Shown piece after piece: positions 23,493 through 31,925 of a stretch of DNA of 50,545 nt. Both the position numbers and the translations under genes were made by a program. Position 1 is the first letter of the stretch; the number at the start of each line of letters is the position of its first letter. The notes beneath the pieces were generated by a model, which saw only the letters and a program-made list of their open reading frames with translations, was not told the origin of the DNA and searched no databases. Source of the DNA: Clostridia bacterium (lineage in GTDB: Bacteria; Bacillota; Clostridia; Christensenellales; Aristaeellaceae); assembly GCA_900769075.1 (NCBI GenBank), contig CAAGFE010000103.1:1-50545 (forward strand). The letters run 5' to 3'.

Positions 23493-23526
23493 GCCGGAGC
23501 GGTCCGATGAGGGCTGCTCCGGCTTT
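23493..23526 (+). terminator. Terminator after the PNPOx-like gene; copy 2 of a 34-base repeat
   Basis: This is identical in all 34 bases to 22523-22556 (stem GCCGGAGC/GCTCCGGC). TTTT follows on plus; on minus no T run follows. Confidence 0.85.
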
Positions 23527-23536
23527 TGCATGGGGC

Positions 23537-23565
23537 TTGCCTTTTGTGGCGAAGGAGCGTATAAT
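23537..23565 (+). promoter_or_regulatory. Sigma-A promoter of the M18 aminopeptidase gene
   Basis: TTGCCT (23537-23542) and TATAAT (23560-23565) are 17 bases apart. Confidence 0.78.
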
Positions 23566-23623
23566 GTATCCAATGCTGTCGGATTCATGGCGGCACAGCA
23601 AAAACAAGATGGGAGTGTTCCTT

Positions 23624-25024
23624 ATGTATCGCAAGAATGCGTGGAAGGCCCTGGCGGAGGGCGAACGAGCCCAGCTGGACGCCTTTGCGGAAAAGTACAA
23701 GGCTTATCTGGACGCGGGCAAGACCGAGCGGGAGTGCGTGGCGGAGTCCGTCCGCCAGGCGAAGGCAGCGGGCTTTATCGACCTGATGACCGCCATCAGG
23801 GAAGGCAAGCGGCTGGGCGCGGGCGACCGGGTGTACTGCAACTGGATGAACAAGTGCTTCCTGGCGTGGGTCATCGGTGAAAACGACATCGAGCGCGGCA
23901 TGAACATCCTGGGCGCGCACATCGACAGCCCCCGCATCGACGTCAAGCAGAATCCCCTGTTTGAAAACAGCGGCTTTGCCTACCTGGATACCCACTACTA
24001 CGGCGGCATCAAGAAGTACCAGTGGGTGGCCTCCCCGTTGGCCCTCCACGGCGTGGTCTGCCGCAAGGACGGCTCCACCGTCACCATCGCCATCGGCGAG
24101 GATGGGGACGATCCCGTTTTCTACATTTCCGACCTGCTGGTTCACCTCGCCGCCGACCAGATGAGCAAGCCTGCCGCCAAGGTCATCGAGGGCGACGCGC
24201 TGGACATCATCATCGGCTCCACCCCGCTGGAGGGCGAGGAGAAAGACCCCGTCAAGGCCCAGGTGCTGAGCATCCTCAAGGAGAAGTACGGCATCGAGGA
24301 GGAGGACTTTGTGTCCGCCGAGCTGGAAGCCGTTCCCGCCGGCAAGTGCCGCGATGTGGGCTTCGACCGGGCGATGATCGTCGGCTACGGGCATGATGAC
24401 CGCGTTTGTGCCTATCCCTCCATGGCCGCAGTGCTGGACTTTGAGGGCACGCCGGCCTATACCGTCTGCGCGGTGCTGACCGATAAGGAGGAAATCGGCT
24501 CCGTGGGCGCGACCGGTATGAACGCCATGTACTTCGAGAACATCATGGCGGAATTGGTCGCCAACCTCAAGGGCAATGACAGCCCCCTGTCCCTGCGCCG
24601 CTGCCTGGCGAACAGCCGCATGCTGTCCTCCGATGTCAGCGCGGGCTATGACCCCAATTTCGCGGGGGTGTTCGAGAAGAACAACGCCTCCATCGTGGGC
24701 AATGGCGTGACCTTCAACAAGTTCACCGGCAGCCGCGGCAAGTCCGGCTCCAACGACTGCAACGCCGAGTTTGTCGCCCAGGTGCGCCGCATCTGCGACG
24801 AGGCGGAGGTCGCCTGGCAGACCGCTGAGCTGGGCAAGGTGGACGTGGGCGGCGGCGGTACCATCGCCTATGTCTGCGCCAAGTACGGCATGAACGTGAT
24901 CGACTGCGGCGTGCCGGTGCTGTCCATGCACGCGCCCTGGGAGACCATCTCCAAGGTCGATCTGTGGCAGGAGTACAAGTGCTACTGCGCCTTCATCAAG
25001 AACGCAAAGGAATTCGCCTACTAA
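23624..25024 (+). CDS. M18 family aminopeptidase
   Basis: This is a zinc aminopeptidase that trims N-terminal residues, often acidic ones, in the cytoplasm. The 466-residue length fits the family. Metal and catalytic residues appear in order: LGAHIDSPR (His and Asp), LTDKEEIGSVGATG (the Glu pair), MLSSDVSAGYDPN (Asp) and VLSMHAPWE (C-terminal His). The N-terminal MNKCFLAW and the FTGSRGKSGSNDCNAEF loop also fit. GGGAG precedes the ATG at 23624; longer frames upstream run into the terminator and promoter. It stands alone with its own promoter. Confidence 0.93.
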   Translation: MYRKNAWKALAEGERAQLDAFAEKYKAYLDAGKTERECVAESVRQAKAAGFIDLMTAIREGKRLGAGDRVYCNWMNKCFLAWVIGENDIERGMNILGAHIDSPRIDVKQNPLFENSGFAYLDTHYYGGIKKYQWVASPLALHGVVCRKDGSTVTIAIGEDGDDPVFYISDLLVHLAADQMSKPAAKVIEGDALDIIIGSTPLEGEEKDPVKAQVLSILKEKYGIEEEDFVSAELEAVPAGKCRDVGFDRAMIVGYGHDDRVCAYPSMAAVLDFEGTPAYTVCAVLTDKEEIGSVGATGMNAMYFENIMAELVANLKGNDSPLSLRRCLANSRMLSSDVSAGYDPNFAGVFEKNNASIVGNGVTFNKFTGSRGKSGSNDCNAEFVAQVRRICDEAEVAWQTAELGKVDVGGGGTIAYVCAKYGMNVIDCGVPVLSMHAPWETISKVDLWQEYKCYCAFIKNAKEFAY

Positions 25025-25032
25025 GACGAAAC

Positions 25033-25061
25033 GCCGCCGGGGGATGCGCTCCTCCGGCGGC
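25033..25061. terminator. Terminator between convergent M18 and NUDIX genes
   Basis: GCCGCCGG and CCGGCGGC pair perfectly around a G/C-rich loop. The minus side has GTTTCGTCTT after it; the plus side has no T run, so it mainly serves the NUDIX gene. Confidence 0.65.
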
Positions 25062-25071
25062 AATCTGTCTG

Positions 25072-25575
25072 TCAAGGGGTTCCGCCCAGCTGCGGATCAT
25101 CAAAGAAGTATGCGAGGGTGTACACCAGCTGGCCCGCGTCATAGAGCTGACGGATCTCCGCTGCGGTCATCCAGCGCATGTCAGCCACCTCGTCGGTGGT
25201 GGCGTTGCGCAGATCGATTTCGCCGTCGTAGCGGAAAAGCCAGTCATCGCGGATGTCCTGGAAATGGTCGCGGACGATACTGCTCAGCAGCCTGCCCTGG
25301 GTCGGATCGAGGTCCACGCCGACCTCCTCCTTGGCCTCGCGGATGGCCCCGGTCAGGCTGTCCTCGCCGGCGATAACGCTGCCGCCCGTGCATTCCCACA
25401 TCAGCGGGAAGGAGGGGCGATTCGCCGCGCGCTGGCTGATGAGCCATTCGCCCCGGCTGTTCCTGATCCACACATGCACCACCAGATGGTATCGCTCCGG
25501 CGGCAGCTTCTCGCCCCGGACGTGGGTCTCACCGGTCAGATGGCGATCCCGGGTGTACAAATCCCAAAGCTCCAT
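25072..25575 (-). CDS. NUDIX hydrolase
   Basis: This is predicted to hydrolyse a nucleoside diphosphate linked to another group. The 167-residue protein has a complete NUDIX box, GGSVIAGEDSLTGAIREAKEEVGV in family spacing (split: GGSVIAGED, then REAKEEVGV), at about residues 64-87. The N-terminal ELWDLYTRDRHLTGETHVRG is like the YfcD and isopentenyl-diphosphate-isomerase branch, whose substrates are not known. The ribosome site GGGGG before the ATG can pair with CCCCC upstream, see the hairpin at 25584-25626. The gene is convergent with the M18 gene and divergent from tldD. Confidence 0.9.
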   Translation of the reverse strand: MELWDLYTRDRHLTGETHVRGEKLPPERYHLVVHVWIRNSRGEWLISQRAANRPSFPLMWECTGGSVIAGEDSLTGAIREAKEEVGVDLDPTQGRLLSSIVRDHFQDIRDDWLFRYDGEIDLRNATTDEVADMRWMTAAEIRQLYDAGQLVYTLAYFFDDPQLGGTP

Positions 25576-25583
25576 GCGTTTCG

Positions 25584-25626
25584 CCCCCTCTGCAGGGGGA
25601 TTCGACGCAGGATGCGCAAATCCTGC
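25584..25626 (-). promoter_or_regulatory. Two hairpins in the NUDIX gene leader
   Basis: CCCCC and GGGGG (25584-25588 with 25595-25599) can form a stem that hides the NUDIX ribosome site. A second stem, GCAGGAT with ATCCTGC (25608-25614 with 25620-25626), lies just upstream. Whether either matters in the cell is unknown. Confidence 0.45.
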
Positions 25627-25636
25627 CGGGTAGGGC

Positions 25637-25665
25637 TGTACAATCGGTCAAAATGGGTGTATAAT
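25637..25665 (+). promoter_or_regulatory. Promoter of tldD-tldE
   Basis: TGTACA (25637-25642) and a perfect TATAAT (25660-25665) are 17 bases apart. Confidence 0.7.
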
Positions 25666-25698
25666 GGCTCAAAAGCTTGCTGATAAGGAGGTCAACCT

Positions 25699-27081
25699 AT
25701 GCTTGATCAGAATATCGCCCGGGAGGTACTGCAGGAAGCAGTCCGCACCGGCGGCGACTTTGCGGAAATCTTCGTGGAGGACCGCATTGACAATACCCTC
25801 ATGATGCGCTCCGGCCGCATCGAAAACGCAAATACCGGCCGCCTGCACGGCGCGGGTGTGCGCGTCTTTTCCGGCACGAACGCCGTGTATGTCCACACCA
25901 ACGATACCTCCCGCGAGGGCCTGATGGCCTGCGCGCGCCAGGCGGCTGCTGCCGTCAAGGGCGGAAGCGGCTGCATCGTCCAGCCCTTTGCGGCGGTGAA
26001 CGCCGCCCGCCCGGAGGAAATCCGATTGCTGCCCACCGATGTGAAGGCGGCTGTCAAGGCGGAAAAAATCCGCGCGGCGGAAGCTGCGGCCCGCCGGGTT
26101 TCTCCCGAAATCGTGCAGGTCATCGGCAATTACATCGACCATGTGCAGAACATCTGCGTCTGCAACACCGAGGGCGTGTTCGCCACGGACCAGCGCGTGC
26201 GGACGCGTCTGAGCGTTGCGGCGGTCGCTTCCAACGGCACAGAGAACCAGACCGGCTCCGACAGCCCCGGCGCATCCATGGGCTTTGAAATCTTCGATGC
26301 GCTCATCAACCCCGACCTGGTGGGCGAAACTGCCGCAAAGCAGGCGGTCACCATGCTCCATGCGCCGATGTGCCCCGCCGGCGTCATGCCCGTGGTGATC
26401 GACAACGGCTTTGGCGGCGTGATCTTCCACGAAGCCTGCGGCCATTCGCTGGAAGCCACCAGCGTGTCCATCGGCGTGTCCGAGTTCGCGGGCAAGCTGG
26501 GCCAGAAGATCGCCAGCGACCGCGTAACCGCCATCGACGACGGCACCATCGCCAACGCCTGGGGCAGCATCCATGTGGACGACGAGGGCACCCCGGCCCA
26601 GCGCACCGTGCTGGTGGAGAACGGCATCCTCACCAACTACATGATCGACCGCCTCGGTTCCCGCCGCATGAACATGCCCATCACCGGCTCCTCCCGCCGC
26701 CAGTCCTATGCCTTCGCGCCCACCAGCCGCATGCGTTCCACCTTTATCGCGGCGGGCAGCGACGACGAGGCGGAGATGATTGCCTCCATGGGCGACGGCC
26801 TGTACGCCCGCAAGATGGGCGGCGGCTCCGTCAACCCCGCGACGGGCGAGTTCAACTTTGCCGTGGTCGAGGGATACCTGGTCAAGGACGGCAAGATCGA
26901 CCATCCCGTGCGCGGCGCGAGCCTGATCGGCCGCGGCAGCGAGGTGCTGCTGAAGATCGACCGCGTGGGCAAGAACCTTGAACTGGCCCAGGGCATGTGC
27001 GGCTCCGTTTCCGGCTCCGTTCCCACGGACGTGGGCCAGCCGATGATCCGCGTCAGCAGCCTGACCGTCGGCGGCCGTTAA
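25699..27081 (+). CDS. tldD: TldD metalloprotease subunit
   Basis: TldD forms a zinc protease with TldE that processes certain ribosomal peptides and unfolded peptides. The 460-residue protein carries the metal site HEACGH (H244, E245, H249) in IFHEACGHSLEA. It also has GDFAEIFVEDRI at the N-terminus and the C-terminal FNFAVVEGYLVKDGK region. AAGGAGG lies 7 bases upstream. tldE follows 13 bases after its stop. No ribosomal peptide precursor is recognised near the pair, so the peptide substrate is probably encoded elsewhere. Confidence 0.95.
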   Translation: MLDQNIAREVLQEAVRTGGDFAEIFVEDRIDNTLMMRSGRIENANTGRLHGAGVRVFSGTNAVYVHTNDTSREGLMACARQAAAAVKGGSGCIVQPFAAVNAARPEEIRLLPTDVKAAVKAEKIRAAEAAARRVSPEIVQVIGNYIDHVQNICVCNTEGVFATDQRVRTRLSVAAVASNGTENQTGSDSPGASMGFEIFDALINPDLVGETAAKQAVTMLHAPMCPAGVMPVVIDNGFGGVIFHEACGHSLEATSVSIGVSEFAGKLGQKIASDRVTAIDDGTIANAWGSIHVDDEGTPAQRTVLVENGILTNYMIDRLGSRRMNMPITGSSRRQSYAFAPTSRMRSTFIAAGSDDEAEMIASMGDGLYARKMGGGSVNPATGEFNFAVVEGYLVKDGKIDHPVRGASLIGRGSEVLLKIDRVGKNLELAQGMCGSVSGSVPTDVGQPMIRVSSLTVGGR

Positions 27082-27094
27082 GGAGGAGAAGAAC

Positions 27095-28429
27095 ATGGAT
27101 ATGAATCTGTTTATCGACCGGGTGCTGGCCGCCGCCAAGGAGGCCGGCATCGACACGGCGGAGGTCTACTACACCGCCGGTGATAACTTCCGTGCCAGCG
27201 CACTGGAGGGTGAAATCGACCAGTATCAGGTGTCCTCCAGCGCGAATCTGAGCCTGCGCGGCACGGTGAATGGCAAAATGGGCTATTGCTCCACCCAGGC
27301 TTTCGATGATGCGGCGATCAGTCAACTGGTGGAGGGTGTAAAAGAATCTGCTGCCCTCATTGAAACCGAAGAGCAGGACGAGATCTACGCCGGTGATGCG
27401 GAATATCCCATCATCCCCGAGGTTCCCACCGATGTGAAGGAAACCAGTGCCGAAGCCAAGCTGGCGCTGTGCCTGATGATGGAAAAGGCCGCCAAGGAAG
27501 CCGACCCCCGCGTGTGGAAGGTGCAGCAATCCATGGTGATCTCCGGCACATCCAACATCCGCATGAAGAACACCTTCGGCCTCGACCTGAGTGACGAGGG
27601 AAGCTACTGCATGGCCTATACCATCCCGATTGCCAAGGAGGACGGCCAGACGGGCAACGCCGGCTATTTGGAGGCGGGCACCCAGTTCGCCCTGCTGGAC
27701 GCGGAGCGCATCGGCAAGAAGGCGGTGGAGGAAACCCTCGCGCAGCTGGGCGCCAAGCCCGTGCCCGGCGGCGAATACCGCGTGATCCTGCGCTTCGACG
27801 CGATGCAGGCCCTACTGCAGACCTTTGCGGGCATCTTCTCTGCGGAGAACACGCAGCAGAACCTGTCCCTGCTGGGCGGCAAGGAGGGCGAAAAGATCGC
27901 CAGCGACGCGGTCACGCTGATGGACGACCCGTTGCTGCCCGGCGGCTTTGGCACCCAGCGCTTTGACGGCGAGGGCAGTGCCAGCCACACCAAGGCCGTA
28001 ATCGACGGCGGTGTGCTGACCACCCTGCTGCATTCCCGCAAAACCGCCCGCAAGCAGGGCGTTGAAACCACCGGCAATGCGCACCGCGCCAATGGTGCGA
28101 TCCATGTTGCGCCGACCAACTTCTTCTTCAAGCCGGGCGAGAAGGATCTGGCTGCGCTGATGGCCGATGTGGGCGAAGGTCTGGTCATTACCGAGCTGTC
28201 GGGTCTGCATGCCGGCGCGAACCCCACCTCCGGCGACTTCTCCCTGCTGTCCAAGGGCTATACCATCGAGGGCGGCAAGCGCGGTCACGCGGTGGAGCAG
28301 ATCACCGTGGCGGGCAATTTCTACGAGGTGCTCAAGTCCATCGTGGCGGTCGGCAGCGACCTGGATTTCTCCGGCAGCAGCATCGGCAGCCCCTCTGTGG
28401 ATGTGGGCACGCTGAAGGTTTCCGGCTGA
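27095..28429 (+). CDS. tldE: TldE/PmbA metalloprotease partner subunit
   Basis: This is the partner of TldD and lacks its own HExxxH site. The 444-residue protein has the family start IDTAEVYYTAGDNFRASALEGEIDQY, a middle FGTQRFDGEGS with the ASHTKAVIDGGVLTTLLHS stretch, and the C-terminal SGDFSLLSKGYTIEGGK region. GGAGG lies 9 bases before the ATG. It ends the operon, with a terminator 23 bases downstream. PmbA and TldE are two names for the same family. Confidence 0.95.
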   Translation: MDMNLFIDRVLAAAKEAGIDTAEVYYTAGDNFRASALEGEIDQYQVSSSANLSLRGTVNGKMGYCSTQAFDDAAISQLVEGVKESAALIETEEQDEIYAGDAEYPIIPEVPTDVKETSAEAKLALCLMMEKAAKEADPRVWKVQQSMVISGTSNIRMKNTFGLDLSDEGSYCMAYTIPIAKEDGQTGNAGYLEAGTQFALLDAERIGKKAVEETLAQLGAKPVPGGEYRVILRFDAMQALLQTFAGIFSAENTQQNLSLLGGKEGEKIASDAVTLMDDPLLPGGFGTQRFDGEGSASHTKAVIDGGVLTTLLHSRKTARKQGVETTGNAHRANGAIHVAPTNFFFKPGEKDLAALMADVGEGLVITELSGLHAGANPTSGDFSLLSKGYTIEGGKRGHAVEQITVAGNFYEVLKSIVAVGSDLDFSGSSIGSPSVDVGTLKVSG

Positions 28430-28451
28430 GGACTGTAAAGGAACCTATATC

Positions 28452-28481
28452 GGGCAGGGGAGCGAAATCCTCTGCCCTTTC
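28452..28481 (+). terminator. Intrinsic terminator after tldE
   Basis: GGGCAGGGGA and TCCTCTGCCC pair with a wobble-mismatch around GCGAAA and are followed by TTT. The -35 box of the next gene begins right after. Confidence 0.85.
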
Positions 28482-28484
28482 CGT

Positions 28485-28513
28485 TTGCGTTTATGCGAAA
28501 AGTCTGGTATAAT
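28485..28513 (+). promoter_or_regulatory. Sigma-A promoter of the ArsR gene
   Basis: TTGCGT (28485-28490) and TATAAT (28508-28513) are 17 bases apart. Confidence 0.82.
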
Positions 28514-28545
28514 ACACCCATCCCACCTTCAAGGAGGCCGCTACC

Positions 28546-28908
28546 ATGTCCGAACATATCATCGAATCCTGCTCCTTCCTTTGCGTCCATCAGGACGTGG
28601 TGGCCCAGGTGCGGCAGAATCTGCCGGAGGAGGCCTCCCTGCTTGCACTGGCCGACCTGTTCAAGGTCTTTGGCGACGGCACGCGCATTCGGATCCTCTA
28701 CGTCCTGCTGGAAGCCGAGGTCTGCGTGTGTGATCTGGCAGCCCTCCTGGGCATGACCCAGTCCGCCGTGAGCCATCAGCTGCGCATCCTCAAGCAGGCC
28801 CGGCTGATCAAGGCGCGCCGCGATGGCAAAACCGTGTTCTATTCCCTGGCGGACGACCATGTGGCAACGCTCCTGCGGCAAGGGATGGAGCATATCTGCG
28901 AGGATTGA
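28546..28908 (+). CDS. ArsR/SmtB family metal-sensing regulator
   Basis: The 120-residue repressor has the ArsR winged helix: LADLFKVFGDGTRIRILYVL, then EVCVCDLAALLGMTQSAVSHQLRILK and GKTVFYSL. The ELCVCDL-like box (EVCVCDL, helix alpha3) and the N-terminal Cys residues (ESCSFLCVHQD, about 9-17) are the metal ligands of the CadC type. The C-terminal DDHVATLLRQGMEH also fits an alpha5 site. It probably senses a soft or divalent metal such as cadmium, lead or zinc. No efflux pump or chelator lies beside it, so its target is elsewhere. GGAGG lies 9 bases before the ATG. Confidence 0.93.
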   Translation: MSEHIIESCSFLCVHQDVVAQVRQNLPEEASLLALADLFKVFGDGTRIRILYVLLEAEVCVCDLAALLGMTQSAVSHQLRILKQARLIKARRDGKTVFYSLADDHVATLLRQGMEHICED

Positions 28909-28920
28909 CGGCATCAACTG

Positions 28921-28943
28921 CGGGCGGAAACGTCCGCTTTTCT
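28921..28943 (+). terminator. Intrinsic terminator after the ArsR gene
   Basis: GCGGGCG and CGTCCGC pair with one G-T around GAAA and are followed by TTTTC. Confidence 0.85.
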
Positions 28944-28971
28944 GTTGAGATGGAAATCCCTGCCGTTTCTA

Positions 28972-29000
28972 TTGCTTTTTGCGGCGGAATCCTCTATAAT
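28972..29000 (+). promoter_or_regulatory. Sigma-A promoter of the SH3-repeat gene
   Basis: TTGCTT (28972-28977) and TATAAT (28995-29000) are 17 bases apart. Confidence 0.82.
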
Positions 29001-29034
29001 AATACTGGATTATTCTGAACAAGGAGGAACTCCG

Positions 29035-30180
29035 ATGAAGAGGCGTTGCAAGCTGGTGATCGCGCTGACCGCGATGCTGATGATGCTCTTCGCCACCACG
29101 GTCCTGGCGGAAACGCTGCGGTTCGGCACGGTGAGCAACAGCAATCTGGTCAATTTGCGCTCGGGTGCGTCCAAGAGCACGGAAAGGATCGGCGCCTATC
29201 CGCGGGGAACCTGGCTCAGGATCACAGGGGAGTCCGGCAACTGGTACAAGGTCACCGGGCCGGATGGCCTGTCCGGCTATATGATGAAGGATTATGTGTA
29301 TATCTCCGCCGGAGCAAAGGGCATCGTCGGCATCGTGAGTGCGTCCAGCAGCCTGAACCTGCGCGCTTCCGCCAGTTCCTCGGCGAAGATCATCGGCTCC
29401 TACCCCCGAGGCGTGCCCTGCATCCTCCTGAGCGAGTCGGGCGGTTGGTACCATGTGACCGTGGATGGCAAAAACGGCTATTTCGCCTCAAACTTCCTGG
29501 AGAAGAAGTACATGGCCTACTCGCCGGACGTGGCGACGGTGGTGAATCCCAACGGCGGCGCGGTCAACCTGCGCAAGGGCCCGGGCAAGAGCTACGGGAT
29601 CATCAGGTCCGTCAAGAACGGCAGCTATGTCATGATTCTTCAGCAGGGCGACGGCTGGTGGAAGATCTCCGTGGACGGCAGTGTGGGCTTCATGGACAGC
29701 AGCTTCCTCAAGGACGGCATCATCCGCGATGCATCCGGCTCGGGCGGCGGCTCCGGCAGCACGGGCGGCAGCACGGGAGGAAGCTCTGGCTATGCGCTGG
29801 TCAACACCGGCAGGCTGTACCTGCGCTCGGCGGCGTCAAAGTCCTCCAAGAGCCTGGGGCTGTTCTCCCGCGGCACCTATGTCACGGTGCTGGAACAGGG
29901 CAGCACCTGGTGCAGGGTCAAGGTGAACGGCACCACCGGCTATATGATGACGGCGTATCTCAAGTTTCATGGCATGAGTTCCGAGGCGACCGCCATGGTG
30001 AATCACCCCGCCGGCACCTATGTGAACCTGCGCAATGCGCCCTCCAAGACGAGCGGCGCCGTGCTGGTGCGGGTTCCCCATGGGGCGAAGGTGACCGTGC
30101 TGGTGCCCGGCGCGACCTGGTCCCAGATCAAGTACAACGGAACCACCGGGTACATGATGACCCAGTTCCTGAAAAAATGA
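29035..30180 (+). CDS. Exported protein with five bacterial SH3 domains
   Basis: The 381-residue protein has a signal peptide (about 1-24, ending VLAE) and five SH3b-type repeats at about 28-90, 98-160, 165-230, 258-315 and 320-381. Each repeat has the NLR core (VNLRSGASKS, LNLRASASSS, VNLRKGPGKS, LYLRSAASKS, VNLRNAPSKT) and ends in a GYM or GYF motif. A Gly/Ser-rich linker (about 240-257, SGSGGGSGSTGGSTGGSSG) sits between repeats three and four. No catalytic domain is present, so it probably binds peptidoglycan or another cell-surface polymer. GGAGG lies 6 bases before the ATG. Confidence 0.9.
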   Translation: MKRRCKLVIALTAMLMMLFATTVLAETLRFGTVSNSNLVNLRSGASKSTERIGAYPRGTWLRITGESGNWYKVTGPDGLSGYMMKDYVYISAGAKGIVGIVSASSSLNLRASASSSAKIIGSYPRGVPCILLSESGGWYHVTVDGKNGYFASNFLEKKYMAYSPDVATVVNPNGGAVNLRKGPGKSYGIIRSVKNGSYVMILQQGDGWWKISVDGSVGFMDSSFLKDGIIRDASGSGGGSGSTGGSTGGSSGYALVNTGRLYLRSAASKSSKSLGLFSRGTYVTVLEQGSTWCRVKVNGTTGYMMTAYLKFHGMSSEATAMVNHPAGTYVNLRNAPSKTSGAVLVRVPHGAKVTVLVPGATWSQIKYNGTTGYMMTQFLKK

Positions 30181-30231
30181 ACGAAAATCAGCAGCCTTCT
30201 CCGAATGGGGGAGGCGGCTTTTCTGCGGCGG

Positions 30232-31698
30232 TCAGAGATCAATCGGGCTGCGGGTACAGACCCGCGCCAGAAATACTGCGTCGTGCTCCACCAGCAGCAT
30301 CGTGGGCTCACAGGACAGCAGCAGGCCCTCCAGCTGCACGCGGGACAGCACGTCAATGTAATTCAGCGGTTCGTCCCAGATGTACACATGGGCCGGGATG
30401 CACAGGCTGCGGGCCAGCAGCAGCTTTTTCTTCTGCCCCTGGGACATGCGCTCCAGCGGGCGCTCGAACAGGTCGCGGGTGAAATCCATGTTGCGGAGGA
30501 TGGCCTTGAAGAGCGTTTCGTCCACGCCGCTTTGGCGGATGAAGCCGTCCATTGAGCCGGTCAGGTTGTCCGTCTGCTGGGGCACGTAGGAAACGACCAG
30601 GTTGGGCGCGACGGACACCTCCCCGGTGAGTGCGCCGCCCGCGCCGACCAGCGCTTTCAAAATGGAGGATTTGCCGCAGCCGTTGGGGCCGCTAAGGGCA
30701 ATCCGTTCGCCCCGGCGCAGGGTGAAATTCACCCCCTCGCAGACGGTGCGCCCCTCGTATTCAACCCGGCCGTTCACCACCTGGATCAGCACCTCCTTCG
30801 GGTGATGGAGCACGGTCAGCTTCAACTCGCCGACCTTTTCTACGTTGTGCAGCAGGGCGCGCTTTTCCTCGATGGCGCGTTCGCGGCGATGCAGGGCGTT
30901 CATGGACTTTTTCATCATTGCGGCGGCTTGGGCACCGATGGCCCCGCGATCAGCAGCGTGGGTGCCGATTTTCGTGGCTTCGACCTTGTCGCTCCACTCC
31001 GCCATGCGTCGTGCGGATTCTTCCAGATGGCGGATGTCCCGCCGGAGAACCTCGTTGCGGTTCTGCTCGTACTCGTTCTGCTGATTCAGCCGGGCTTCCC
31101 AGGTGTCGTAATTGCCCTGCATCACCCACACGTCGGAGCGGTTGAGACTCAGCACATGGTCGATGCAGCGGTTGAGGAACGCCCGGTCGTGGCTGACCAG
31201 GAGGAAGCCGTCCTTCCGGCGCAGATAATCCGCGACGAGGGCGCGTCCGTGGGCGTCCAGGTGGTTGGTCGGCTCGTCAATCAGCGGATAAGCGTCCTCC
31301 CGGGCGAAGAGCGCCGCCAGCAGCGCCTTTGTCATCTCGCCCTTGGAGAGGGTCGAAAAGGGGCGATCCAGGACAGATTCGTCCACCTCCAGCTGATTCA
31401 GCTCACACAGGAGCTGCCATTCTTCAGCATCCGGCGCGGCGGCGCGCATCACCTCCCGGGCGGTGCGGGTGGGATCGTCCACGGGGTAGGGGAAATACAC
31501 CGGCGTGAGGGGCATGTCGATTTGTCCCTGATAGGGGAGCTGCTTTTGCAGCAGACGCAGCAGGGTGGTTTTGCCCTTGCCGTTGCGGCCGATCAGCCCC
31601 AGGCGCCAGGAAGTATCGAAGGTAAAGGAAACGTTCTCAAACACGGGGGTGTAGGAACCGTCGTAGGTGAAGGAAAGATTGCGGATGGATACCTGCAT
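30232..31698 (-). CDS. ABC-F ATPase, Lsa/Vga-like ribosome-protection type
   Basis: This is a cytoplasmic protein with two ATP-binding domains and no membrane segment. Domain 1 has Walker A GRNGKGKTT (about 37-45), LSKGEMTKAL and IDEPTNHLD. Domain 2 has GPNGCGKSS, MSQGQKKKLL and IWDEPLNYID. A charged linker of about 80 residues stands between them. The WDEPLNYID form is typical of the antibiotic-resistance ABC-F groups (Lsa, Vga, Msr), which push drugs from the ribosome. Resistance is inferred from family only. The start is uncertain: the ATG at 31698 has GGAGG 13 bases upstream, while ATGs at 31710 and 31722 are too close or have no site. A structured leader precedes the gene. Confidence 0.88.
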   Translation of the reverse strand: MQVSIRNLSFTYDGSYTPVFENVSFTFDTSWRLGLIGRNGKGKTTLLRLLQKQLPYQGQIDMPLTPVYFPYPVDDPTRTAREVMRAAAPDAEEWQLLCELNQLEVDESVLDRPFSTLSKGEMTKALLAALFAREDAYPLIDEPTNHLDAHGRALVADYLRRKDGFLLVSHDRAFLNRCIDHVLSLNRSDVWVMQGNYDTWEARLNQQNEYEQNRNEVLRRDIRHLEESARRMAEWSDKVEATKIGTHAADRGAIGAQAAAMMKKSMNALHRRERAIEEKRALLHNVEKVGELKLTVLHHPKEVLIQVVNGRVEYEGRTVCEGVNFTLRRGERIALSGPNGCGKSSILKALVGAGGALTGEVSVAPNLVVSYVPQQTDNLTGSMDGFIRQSGVDETLFKAILRNMDFTRDLFERPLERMSQGQKKKLLLARSLCIPAHVYIWDEPLNYIDVLSRVQLEGLLLSCEPTMLLVEHDAVFLARVCTRSPIDL

Positions 31699-31710
31699 GT
31701 CTGAAATCAT

Positions 31711-31735
31711 GCCTCCTTGCATCGTCGAGGGAGGC
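31711..31735 (-). promoter_or_regulatory. Hairpin sequestering the ABC-F ribosome site
   Basis: On the minus strand GCCTCC (31730-31735) can pair with GGAGGC (31711-31716), which is the ribosome-binding site of the ABC-F gene. In the paired form initiation would be blocked. Confidence 0.55.
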
Positions 31736-31757
31736 GGGAATCTTCATTTCTGCACGC

Positions 31758-31777
31758 AAAAAGGAGGTGGTTCCCCC
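31758..31777 (-). terminator. Attenuator-type terminator in the ABC-F leader
   Basis: On the minus strand GGGGG and CCTCC pair around AACCA and are followed by TTTTTG, about 60 bases before the ABC-F start. The stem is short, so it may be conditional. Confidence 0.6.
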
Positions 31778-31876
31778 GATGCGCCTGATTGCGGTTCATG
31801 ACCGCGTCCCGCCACAGCAAACAAGCCGTCGTTTCGGACGGATGTTTCCTTTCCCAATCAAAGGGTGTCAGCGGGA

Positions 31877-31888
31877 TCAGTTACGCAT
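31877..31888 (-). CDS. Possible three-codon leader peptide of the ABC-F gene
   Basis: ATGCGTAACTGA encodes Met-Arg-Asn and lies 30 bases downstream of the expected start site, with AAGGAGG 12 bases upstream. A second candidate, ATGACTGTGAAGGAGGGCTGA (31896-31916), overlaps that site and lacks one of its own. Translation of either is unproven; both are listed because ABC-F resistance genes are often controlled by such short frames. Confidence 0.35.
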   Translation of the reverse strand: MRN

Positions 31889-31925
31889 ATCGGGGTCAGC
31901 CCTCCTTCACAGTCATCTGATGGTT

